Assembly: GCA_002350845.1 (NCBI GenBank)
Contig: DEFL01000021.1
Span: 15,070-79,069 of the forward strand
Reading direction: 5' to 3'
Source of the DNA: Christensenella sp. UBA2853
Lineage (GTDB): Bacteria > Bacillota > Clostridia > Christensenellales > Aristaeellaceae
DNA length: 64,000 nt
Numbering within the stretch: the stretch's first letter is position 1; each line of letters opens with the position of its first letter. Positions 15,428 to 22,542 of the stretch are shown in pieces. Made by a program: the position numbers and the translations under genes. The notes below the pieces were generated by a model. That model was not told where the DNA came from. It was given only the letters and a program-made list of their open reading frames with translations, and ran no database searches.

Positions 15428-16889
15428 TGAATTTCAGCGTGACCACGGAGCAGGCAGGCATGGGAACCACAAGGCCGCGTTCTGTCCGGACAATGCCTTC
15501 GAGTGTGACGGGCTTGACGGTGTCGGGATGCTGGAATGTGTTGAGCGCATCCATGGCGCCGGCCAGGACAGTGCCGGTGACAGCTGCCTTTTCCATGCCT
15601 TCCACGTTCACGAGGACATCGGCTTTTTCCGTGGCATGCAGGTTGGCCATGGTGACCGTGACGCTGCCGTCGCGGATGGAGGCTGAAGCGGAAATCTGCT
15701 TGAGATCCTCAGTGACGGTGCCGGAGAAGACGCAGCTCTCGAGCAGCTCGGCATCCTGATGATCCTTATACATGTTGAAGACATGATAGGTGGGCGTGAG
15801 CACCATCTGATCGCCCTCGGTGAGGATCATGGCCTGGAGCACGTTGACCATCTGAGCAATGCAGCACAGGCCGAGACGGTCTGCGTGGGCATTGAAGATA
15901 TTGAGCGTGATGGCGGCGACCATGGCGTCGCGCATGGTGTTCTGCTGATAGAGGAAGCCGGGATTGGTGCCGGGCTCCACATCGTGCCAGCAGCCCCATT
16001 CGTCCACGAGCAGCTTTACGCGGTGATCCTCATCATACCGGTCCATGATGGCCAGGTGTCCGCGCAGGAGGGTTTCCATATAGGCAGCCCTCACGAGTGT
16101 CTCGTAGTAGCGCTCCTCGGTGAACTCGGTGGCGCTGCCCTTGTCCTTCCATTTGCCCGAGGGCACGTCATAGTAGTGAAGGGTCAGGCCGTCCATGTAT
16201 TTCGAGGCCTTCTTCATGAGGGTTTCGGTCCACTCCCAGTCATCGGTGTTGGGACCGCAGGCAATGCGATAGAGCTTGTTGTCGCCATAATCGCGGCAGT
16301 AGGTCTGGAAACGGCGATAGACATCGGCATAGAAGTCAGCTTCCATGTTGCCGCCGCAGCCCCAGCTCTCATTGCCGACGCCCCAGTACTTGACGTTGAA
16401 GGGCTCTTTGCGGCCGTTGGCCCAACGCTCCTGCACGACGGAGGAATCGCCCTCGCTGTTGAGGTATTCCACCCATTCAGCCATTTCGCGGACCGTGCCG
16501 GAACCGACATTGGCATTGATGTAGGGTTCGCAGCCAATCTGACGGCAGAGTTCGAGGAATTCATGGGTGCCGAAGCTGTTGTCCTCGACCACATAGCCCC
16601 AGTTGGTGTTGACCATGCGCTTTCTCTGTGCCTGGGGTCCGATGCCGTCGCGCCAGTGATATTCATCGGCAAAGCAGCCGCCCGGCCAGCGCAGGAGCGG
16701 AACTTTGGCTTCTTTCAGGGCATTGACGACGTCTGTGCGCATGCCGTTGACATTGGGGATGGGAGAATCTTTTCCGACAAACAGGCCCTGATAAATGCAG
16801 CGGCCGAGATGTTCGGAAAACTGACCGTAGATGTTCTTGCTGATTTTGCTCATGGGATGGAGTGCATCGACATGGACAGAAGACTGCAT
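15420..16889 (-). CDS. GH51 alpha-L-arabinofuranosidase
   Basis: The 489-residue enzyme is full length for intracellular GH51. Seen in order: ISKNIYGQFSEHLGRCIYQGLFVG near residue 15, PLLRWPGGCFADEYHWRDGIGP near 65, KYWGVGNESWGCGGNM near 170 with the acid/base Glu in GNE, LHYYDVPSG near 235, and KLLVDEWGCWHD near 290 with the nucleophile Glu. A beta-sandwich C-terminal domain ends at VTLKFNA. It releases terminal arabinofuranose from arabinan and arabinoxylan fragments in the cytoplasm. The start has GGAGG upstream. It lies 44 bases after panE and overlaps the small Cys gene, so it is probably in one transcript with panE, that gene and deoC. It fits with the GH28 and GH53 genes in a pectin side-chain theme. 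Confidence 0.94.
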   Translation of the reverse strand: MQSSVHVDALHPMSKISKNIYGQFSEHLGRCIYQGLFVGKDSPIPNVNGMRTDVVNALKEAKVPLLRWPGGCFADEYHWRDGIGPQAQRKRMVNTNWGYVVEDNSFGTHEFLELCRQIGCEPYINANVGSGTVREMAEWVEYLNSEGDSSVVQERWANGRKEPFNVKYWGVGNESWGCGGNMEADFYADVYRRFQTYCRDYGDNKLYRIACGPNTDDWEWTETLMKKASKYMDGLTLHYYDVPSGKWKDKGSATEFTEERYYETLVRAAYMETLLRGHLAIMDRYDEDHRVKLLVDEWGCWHDVEPGTNPGFLYQQNTMRDAMVAAITLNIFNAHADRLGLCCIAQMVNVLQAMILTEGDQMVLTPTYHVFNMYKDHQDAELLESCVFSGTVTEDLKQISASASIRDGSVTVTMANLHATEKADVLVNVEGMEKAAVTGTVLAGAMDALNTFQHPDTVKPVTLEGIVRTERGLVVPMPACSVVTLKFNA

Positions 16890-16933
16890 AGGAAAATACC
16901 TCCAGGCATTTTTAATATTTGCTTTGGGATGGT

Positions 16934-17953
16934 TTAAAGAGCGGCAAACACAGGATCGGCAAGGTTTTCAATGCAGATCTTCCGTTTACCTGCTTCTTCC
17001 TCATGAATCATGGCCGTGAGCCGGTCACAGACCGGCGTCGCGACACCGAGCGCGTGCCCTTTTTCCGAGATGTATCCGTTGAAACAGTCGACTTCGGTCA
17101 GACGTCCGCGCTCAAGGGACTGCAGAGAGGAGCTCTTGAGACGGCGGTACTTGATGCCGACCACGCGGATGGTCAGATGGCGGCGGAAATCATCCAGAGG
17201 GGAAGAACCGGCCATCAGTTTGTGGTAATTGAGTTTCCCGGCATAGGGCGGGATGGTCAGGTGCATGGCGTCTGCCGTCTTCACGGCCTCTCCGACAATG
17301 GCCAGAAAGATCTTCCGCGCATCCCTGCGCTTCATCATTTCACCCAGCCGCAGACCGCAGATCGCGCCGAGACTGGTGATGCAGGCATTGACGATGAGCT
17401 TGGAGTAGAGCTCGGCATAAATGTCTCCGGACACCCGCGTGTGGGTGACGCGGGAGAGCACCTGGGCGAGCTCCTGAAGGCGCGGGCTTTGTTTCCCGGT
17501 CTGCCCGATAATGAAGTCACCGGTTCCGGTCATGGTGATTTCACCCTGTGCTGTCATGGTGCCGCCAATGCCGATTGAGCACCCGACGGTCCGCTCTTCT
17601 CCGACAACGGAGGCGAGCAGTTCCGTGCAGATGCCGTTCTGCATGGAGACGACCAGGGAGTCTGCTTTCAGGTGGGGCAGCATGGCCCTGGCACAGGGCG
17701 GCATATCGTAGACTTTGGTGGCAATCAGACAGAAGTCGAAGACGCCTTCGAGTTCTTCAATGGTGGTCACCGCTTTCATGGGGATCCACTGATCCCCGCA
17801 GATCCCGGTCAGGTGCAGGCCTTTGCCGGAAATCTGCTCCGTGAGAGAGGGATGCTTGCAGACGACCGTAATGTCTTCGCCTGCTTTGGCAAGGAAGGCG
17901 GCCGTGATACCGCCGATGGCACCGGGTCCGATGAGAACAATTCGTTTGGACAT
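16934..17953 (-). CDS. 2-dehydropantoate 2-reductase family protein
   Basis: The 339-residue protein has the KPR/ApbA architecture: a Rossmann domain with GPGAIGGITAAFLAKAGEDITVV at the start, LIATKVYDMP near residue 82 with the conserved lysine, VVSMQNGI near 108, and a helical C-terminal domain with ELYSKLIVNACITSLGAICG near 187 (Lys and Asn of the active site). Family members reduce 2-dehydropantoate to pantoate with NADPH for pantothenate and CoA synthesis; several paralogues act on other oxo acids, so I give no gene symbol. It has its own promoter and stands first in the minus-strand run with the GH51 gene. Confidence 0.87.
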   Translation of the reverse strand: MSKRIVLIGPGAIGGITAAFLAKAGEDITVVCKHPSLTEQISGKGLHLTGICGDQWIPMKAVTTIEELEGVFDFCLIATKVYDMPPCARAMLPHLKADSLVVSMQNGICTELLASVVGEERTVGCSIGIGGTMTAQGEITMTGTGDFIIGQTGKQSPRLQELAQVLSRVTHTRVSGDIYAELYSKLIVNACITSLGAICGLRLGEMMKRRDARKIFLAIVGEAVKTADAMHLTIPPYAGKLNYHKLMAGSSPLDDFRRHLTIRVVGIKYRRLKSSSLQSLERGRLTEVDCFNGYISEKGHALGVATPVCDRLTAMIHEEEAGKRKICIENLADPVFAAL

Positions 17954-17986
17954 GACAAATCGCGTTCCTTTTAAATGAACATTTGA

Positions 17987-18015
17987 AGCATAGCATGCAC
18001 TTCTTTAAAGGTCAA
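17987..18015 (-). promoter_or_regulatory. promoter of the panE-like / GH51 / deoC run
   Basis: On the minus strand TTGACC (18010-18015), 17 bases, then TATGCT (17987-17992), 34 bases before the ATG at 17953. Confidence 0.65.
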
Positions 18016-18024
18016 GAAGACACG

Positions 18025-18049
18025 AAAAACCGGGAGCACCAGCTCCCGG
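18025..18049 (-). terminator. rho-independent terminator after homoserine dehydrogenase
   Basis: CCGGGAGC (18030-18037) pairs with GCTCCCGG (18042-18049) with a 4-base loop; on the minus strand it is followed by TTTTTC. Confidence 0.85.
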
Positions 18050-18060
18050 AAAACGGATCA

Positions 18061-19359
18061 TTATTCCTGCTCCACCCGGATCATGGCTTCGAGACGGCAG
18101 ATGGACTCGTCCAGCAGGGACAGCGCACGGCGGATGGACTGTTCCGGAGCCGGGTGCGTAATGATGATCAGGTTGGCTCGTCCCTCATCGGCCGCTTCCT
18201 TCTGCAGCATGGAGGCAATGGAGACGGATTCTTTCGCAAAGCATTCACTGACGCGGGCCAGAACACCTGGCCGGTCCACCGCGGAAAGGCGGATGTAAGC
18301 GCAGGTCTGCCAGTTGTCGGTAAACGTAAAGGCAGGATCCGGATGCGCGGTGTTGCGGAAGGTGGGATAATGCGGTTTCTCGGTCAGCGCAGCCTCCACA
18401 ATGTCCCCGCAGATGGCGCTGGCAGTGGGCATGTCGCCGGCCCCGCGTCCCTGGAGCATCATATCCCGGCAGTAAGTGCCGTGAATGAAGATGGCGTTGA
18501 GGGAGCCGTCCACCCGGGCCAGCGGATGCTGGGAGGGCAGGAAGGTGGGATGCACGCGGGTTTCCACGACGTCCCCGTCCTTCTTGGCAATGCCGAGCAG
18601 CTTGAGCGTGTAGCCCATCTCACGGCCGAACGCGATATCCTGGGCGCTGACCTGCGTGATGCCCTCACGGTAGATCTGCTCATAGGTGACGCGGCCGTGG
18701 AAGGCGAGCGAGGCAAGAATGGAGAGCTTGTAGGCCGCATCCATGCCTTCGACATCTGTCGCGGGATTGGGCTCAGCCAGTCCCAGGCGCTGGGCATCCT
18801 GGAGCACCTCGTCATAGTCTTTCCCTTCCTGCGCCATGCGGGTCAGGATATAGTTGGTGGTGCCGTTGATGATGCCGTAGATGCGGTCAATGCGGTCGGA
18901 TTCAAGGTTGACATTGAGGACGCGGATGACGGGGATCACGCCGCCCACACTGGCCTCATACCAGAGCCCCACATGGCTTTCCTCCGCCTGTGCCTGGAGT
19001 TTGTCCCAGTTGAGGGCCAGCGCAACTTTGTTGGCGGTAATGACATGCTTGCCGTGGGCAAGGGCTTCCTGCATGAACCGTGCAGCAGGCTGCTCGCCGC
19101 CCATGAACTCGCAGACAATGCTGATGGCGGGATCGCCTGTCACATCCTCCGCATGCTCGGTGAGCAGTTCGCGGGGGACGCAGAGGCCTTTCTTTTCATT
19201 GATGGCAACAGCCTCATCGATATTCTTGACGAGAATCTTTTTGACAGAGATGCTGATATTGTCACGCTCTTTGAGCGTTTCCTGCATTTCTCCGAGGAGT
19301 CTGTATACGCCGCCGCCAATGTTGCCGCAGCCGAGAAATCCAAGACAGACCTGCTTCAT
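18061..19359 (-). CDS. hom: homoserine dehydrogenase
   Basis: The 432-residue protein reduces aspartate semialdehyde to homoserine with NAD(P)H, the branch step to threonine and methionine. It has the nucleotide site LGFLGCGNIGGGVYRLL at the N-terminus, GKHVITANKVALA near residue 105 with the conserved Ala-Asn-Lys, YEASVGGVIPVI near 137, GIINGTTNYILTRM near 165 and GLAEPNPATDVEGMDAAYK near 193 with the catalytic Asp/Lys. A C-terminal ACT domain (YIRLSAVDRPGVLARVSECFA, from about 350) suggests feedback control by threonine. Full length for the Gram-positive form. A GAGG lies upstream of the ATG. It appears monocistronic, with terminators on both sides. Confidence 0.95.
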   Translation of the reverse strand: MKQVCLGFLGCGNIGGGVYRLLGEMQETLKERDNISISVKKILVKNIDEAVAINEKKGLCVPRELLTEHAEDVTGDPAISIVCEFMGGEQPAARFMQEALAHGKHVITANKVALALNWDKLQAQAEESHVGLWYEASVGGVIPVIRVLNVNLESDRIDRIYGIINGTTNYILTRMAQEGKDYDEVLQDAQRLGLAEPNPATDVEGMDAAYKLSILASLAFHGRVTYEQIYREGITQVSAQDIAFGREMGYTLKLLGIAKKDGDVVETRVHPTFLPSQHPLARVDGSLNAIFIHGTYCRDMMLQGRGAGDMPTASAICGDIVEAALTEKPHYPTFRNTAHPDPAFTFTDNWQTCAYIRLSAVDRPGVLARVSECFAKESVSIASMLQKEAADEGRANLIIITHPAPEQSIRRALSLLDESICRLEAMIRVEQE

Positions 19360-19461
19360 ATGTATACCTCATTTCCGGGGATGTTCCCCGCAGAGGGGAA
19401 TTATACAGGAAAACACCTGTAAACGCAAAGGCGAAAGGAAAGGGGGACATGAAAAGAGCAG

Positions 19462-19500
19462 AAAAAAACCTGCCCGGCACAGATGACTGTGCGGGCAGGG
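19462..19500 (-). terminator. rho-independent terminator after the WG-repeat gene
   Basis: CCTGCCCG-GCACAG pairs with CTGTGC-GGGCAGG (19469-19499) around an ATGA loop; on the minus strand seven T follow. Confidence 0.85.
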
Positions 19501-19520
19501 AGGTTCAGCGATCCAGGGGA

Positions 19521-21074
19521 TTACTTGAGGTTTTTGCCGCAGTTCGGGCAGAAGTTGGGAACCGAGTCACCAAACTCATAGCCGCAGTCAGGGCACTTGG
19601 TCAGGGGTGTTTCCGGCTTTTTTGCACCGCACTCAGTGCAGAAATTGCCGGTGTTGCCTGCATGGCCGTTTTCGCAGGTCCAGGTGCCGTCGTCAGCAGC
19701 GGGTGCTTCAGGAGCGGACACGGTGGCGGCCGGGGCGTCGAACTGCAGGATGGTGTATTCGCGGTTTCCGTAATAGATCAGGACGGTGGTGCCGTCATTG
19801 CTCACGTTCATGGAGCGGCAGTCGGTGTAGGGCACCAGGGTCTTGCCGTATATGTCAATGACGCAGGTCTTTCCGTCCGCATTTTCACCGACGAAGGCTG
19901 CATTGCCACGGGAGGAACCATAGATCGAGACTTCTGCGAAATGCTCCTGGAGCTCGCCGGCGCCGGCCGTCAGGACAATGATGGTGCCGTCGAGGTTCTT
20001 GATGGTGGCAAAGGAGCCGCGATGGCTGACGATGTCGCTGGAGTATACGAACGGGCAGGTGACATTGCCCTGGGCATCGACAAAGCCGAATTTTCCGTCC
20101 TTGACCACGCCGGCAAAGCCGTTGTACATCAGGTTGTCTTCATAGGAGCTGATGGAATCATATTCCGGGGGAAGCACTTCATTGCCCTGCAGGTCAATGA
20201 TGCCGTAGTGGCTGTCGAAATAGACGGTCGCATAGCCGTTGAAGAACCTGCGGACGGTGGAGTAATCGTGGGCACCCTTGAAGACCTGATTGCCCTGCAG
20301 ATCATAGAGGACGCCGTCTTCAAAGCGGTAGGGGCTGAGCACTTCATCCGCCGTCAGCGTGCAGGAAGGTACGAAAGCCTGCTGGCCGGTGCCGTTGTGC
20401 ACATAGGTGGTCTTGCCCTTGTTGTAGGTCTGGGTGTACTCACCGGAAGTGTCGCCGGTCACGGGAGACTTTTCCATCTTGCTGTTGTAATAGGTGCGCA
20501 CGCGCTCCATGTTGGTCACGGCGAGATAGGCATTGTAGGCAGTGCAGTTGCCGCCGCCGTATTCCGAGCGGTTCAGGGAGCCGACCTTGACGCCGTCAAA
20601 ATAGATGTCCGCGGTGTCAATGCGGTAGAAGCTCTTTTCATCGGTCCTGTAGTTGGTGAAGGTATAATCCTTGTCATCTGCAGCGCAGGGGGTCAGCAGG
20701 ATGCCGGCCTGCCAGCGGTTGGAGATGATGTTGACATCAGCGTACTGGGCAGGGACGAGCACATTGCCGTAGCCATCGACAAGGCCTTCGTCATGGATGC
20801 CGTCCGCAGATTCGACTTCCACGGTGAACACGGGATAGCTGGAAGAAGGATACACACTGGTATATTTGCGGTCTGTACCCATCAGCTCATTGCCGGCGGC
20901 GTCAATGATCCTGTAGTAATCGGAGCCTTCATCCTTGACAGAAAAGGTTCCTGTAAGATAATTCATGTTCATGTCCCTTGCATGCAGCGTGATCTCACTG
21001 GACGCGGCTGAGGCAAAGCTGCAGAGGGAAAGAATCATCAGAACAGACAAAACCAAAGCAAAAAAACGTTTCAT
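19521..21074 (-). CDS. exported WG-repeat protein with C-terminal zinc ribbons
   Basis: The 517-residue protein starts at the ATG at 21074 behind AGGAGG. A signal peptide (KRFFALVLSVLMILSLCSFASA) precedes short repeated beta units of the WG/KWG type: EGLVDGYGNVLVPAQYADV near residue 93, YGIIDLQGNEVLPPEYDSI near 292 and FGFVDAQGNVTCPFVY near 331. The C-terminus has four or five CxxC-like knuckles: CENGHAGNTGNFCTECGAKKP and CPDCGYEFGDSVPNFCPNCGKNLK. WG repeats are usually ligand- or protein-binding beta folds of unknown role. Zinc ribbons behind a signal peptide are odd, since such ribbons are commonest on cytoplasmic or membrane-tethered proteins. It has no clear operon partners. Confidence 0.83.
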   Translation of the reverse strand: MKRFFALVLSVLMILSLCSFASAASSEITLHARDMNMNYLTGTFSVKDEGSDYYRIIDAAGNELMGTDRKYTSVYPSSSYPVFTVEVESADGIHDEGLVDGYGNVLVPAQYADVNIISNRWQAGILLTPCAADDKDYTFTNYRTDEKSFYRIDTADIYFDGVKVGSLNRSEYGGGNCTAYNAYLAVTNMERVRTYYNSKMEKSPVTGDTSGEYTQTYNKGKTTYVHNGTGQQAFVPSCTLTADEVLSPYRFEDGVLYDLQGNQVFKGAHDYSTVRRFFNGYATVYFDSHYGIIDLQGNEVLPPEYDSISSYEDNLMYNGFAGVVKDGKFGFVDAQGNVTCPFVYSSDIVSHRGSFATIKNLDGTIIVLTAGAGELQEHFAEVSIYGSSRGNAAFVGENADGKTCVIDIYGKTLVPYTDCRSMNVSNDGTTVLIYYGNREYTILQFDAPAATVSAPEAPAADDGTWTCENGHAGNTGNFCTECGAKKPETPLTKCPDCGYEFGDSVPNFCPNCGKNLK

Positions 21075-21208
21075 GATGGCATCTCCTCCTGTTAAATTCA
21101 TAAAAATGATAGCACGCTTTTTGATACAGTGCAACAGAAACCTGCCTGTAAGTATTGGAGATGCTCAGCTGTGCGGTGCAGAGCAGGTGTACGAATTTGC
21201 ATGAGGGC

Positions 21209-21238
21209 TTGACGCAGCAAAAAATGCAATGGTATAAT
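21209..21238 (+). promoter_or_regulatory. promoter of yebC
   Basis: TTGACG (21209-21214), an 18-base spacer and a perfect TATAAT (21233-21238) lie about 50 bases before the ATG at 21287. Confidence 0.75.
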
Positions 21239-21286
21239 ACCTTGTTCATTCTTTCTCGATTTTTTCCGACTTATGGAGGGATTCAG

Positions 21287-22033
21287 ATGTCAGGTCATTC
21301 CAAGTGGCATAATATCCAGGCAAAGAAAGGCAAGGCTGATGCAGCGCGCGGTGCTGTGTTTACGAAAATCGGCCGCGAAATCGCCATCGCTGTGCGTGAA
21401 GGCGGTGCAAATCCGGAATCCAACGGAAAACTGCGCGACGTCATTGCCAAGGCCAAGGCCAACAATATGCCCAATGACAATATTCAGCGTTCCATCAAAA
21501 AGGCAAGCGGCGAACTGTCCAACGTGGTCTATGAGCAGATCACCTATGAAGGATATGCACCCGGCGGTGTGGCCGTGATCGTGGAGACCATTACCGACAA
21601 CCGCAACCGTACTGCCAGCGATATCCGTCACTGCTTTGCCAAGAATGACGGCAACCTGGGCACCACCGGCTCTGTGAGCTTCATGTTTGATGAGAAGGGC
21701 CTGATGGTTGTCGAGCGCACCCCCGACGCCGATGAAGACGAAATGATGATGATGGCACTCGATGCCGGAGCAGAAGACGTCAAGGCGCTCGATGACGCGT
21801 TCGAAATCTATACCGCGCCCAATGATTTCTCCACTGTGCGTGAAGCGCTCGAAAAGCAGGGCCTGTCCTTCCTGTCTGCGGAAGTTCAGATGATTCCCCA
21901 GAACACGGTTTCTGTGGCGGATCCGGACACGCTCGCCAAGATTCAGAAGCTGCTGGATATGCTCGAAGAGAACGACGACGTTCAGAATGTATTCCACAAT
22001 GCAGATCTTCCCGAGGAAGAGGAAGAAGACTGA
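21287..22033 (+). CDS. yebC: YebC/PmpR family protein
   Basis: The 248-residue protein begins MSGHSKWHNIQAKKGKADAARG, the family's invariant start, and continues with TKIGREIAIAVREGGANPESN, NMPNDNIQRSIKKA, YEGYAPGGVAVIVE, DNRNRTASDIRHCFAKNDGNLG and a C-terminal acidic tail. The three-domain length is standard. YebC proteins were described as DNA-binding regulators (PmpR, YebC) and more recently one branch as a translation factor that relieves ribosome stalling at proline runs; which role applies here is not shown by the sequence, although the window is rich in proline-rich proteins. The ATG at 21287 has TGGAGGG upstream; a longer in-frame start at 21155 would cross the promoter. Confidence 0.95.
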   Translation: MSGHSKWHNIQAKKGKADAARGAVFTKIGREIAIAVREGGANPESNGKLRDVIAKAKANNMPNDNIQRSIKKASGELSNVVYEQITYEGYAPGGVAVIVETITDNRNRTASDIRHCFAKNDGNLGTTGSVSFMFDEKGLMVVERTPDADEDEMMMMALDAGAEDVKALDDAFEIYTAPNDFSTVREALEKQGLSFLSAEVQMIPQNTVSVADPDTLAKIQKLLDMLEENDDVQNVFHNADLPEEEEED

Positions 22034-22093
22034 GATTCCGGTGCAGGATGAATGCCTGCACCTTTTCATTTGACAAAAGAGAGGGAGACAGAG

Positions 22094-22426
22094 ATGAAAG
22101 GGATTCCTGCAAAGCATGACAGCCAGCGCCTGATTGATCTGGGCGGCGGCACCACCCGTCGGATTCTTGCCTATAACGATGACCTGATGAGCGTTGAGGT
22201 TTCCTTTGAAACCGGCGCAGAAGGCGCAGTGCATACCCATCCGCACACACAGCTGAGCTACGTGCTCTCGGGCAGCTTTGATTACACGGTGGAGGGAGAA
22301 ACGGTCACGCTCGAACCCGGCGACTCCATTGTGGTGCCTTCCGGGCTTCCGCACGGCACCGTCTGCCTGGAAAAGGGCGTTCTTCTGGATGTATTCAATC
22401 CCAAGCGCGATGACTTTCTGAAGTAA
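22094..22426 (+). CDS. cupin domain protein
   Basis: The 110-residue protein is a single cupin barrel. Motif 1 is seen in GAVHTHPHTQLSYVLSGSFDY near residue 52, with three histidines that would bind a metal, and motif 2 in PGDSIVVPSGLPHGTVC near 79 with the fourth histidine. Small cupins of this kind bind or isomerise small molecules, often sugars; no substrate is indicated. It follows yebC after 60 bases without a clear promoter and is followed by a strong terminator, so it may share the yebC transcript. Confidence 0.85.
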   Translation: MKGIPAKHDSQRLIDLGGGTTRRILAYNDDLMSVEVSFETGAEGAVHTHPHTQLSYVLSGSFDYTVEGETVTLEPGDSIVVPSGLPHGTVCLEKGVLLDVFNPKRDDFLK

Positions 22427-22440
22427 GCGCGGGCACAGGA

Positions 22441-22480
22441 AAAGGACAGAAACAGATTCGTCTGCTTCTGTCCTTTTTTT
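22441..22480 (+). terminator. rho-independent terminator after the cupin gene
   Basis: AAAGGACAGAA-A-CAGA (22441-22456) pairs with TCTG-C-TTCTGTCCTTT (22461-22476) around TTCG; a run of seven T starts inside the closing arm. Confidence 0.85.
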
Positions 22481-22542
22481 CTGCCTGAAAAGGAACAGCA
22501 CCCAGAGAAGTGAGCCGGCTCCCCTGGATGCTGGGGAGAGGG

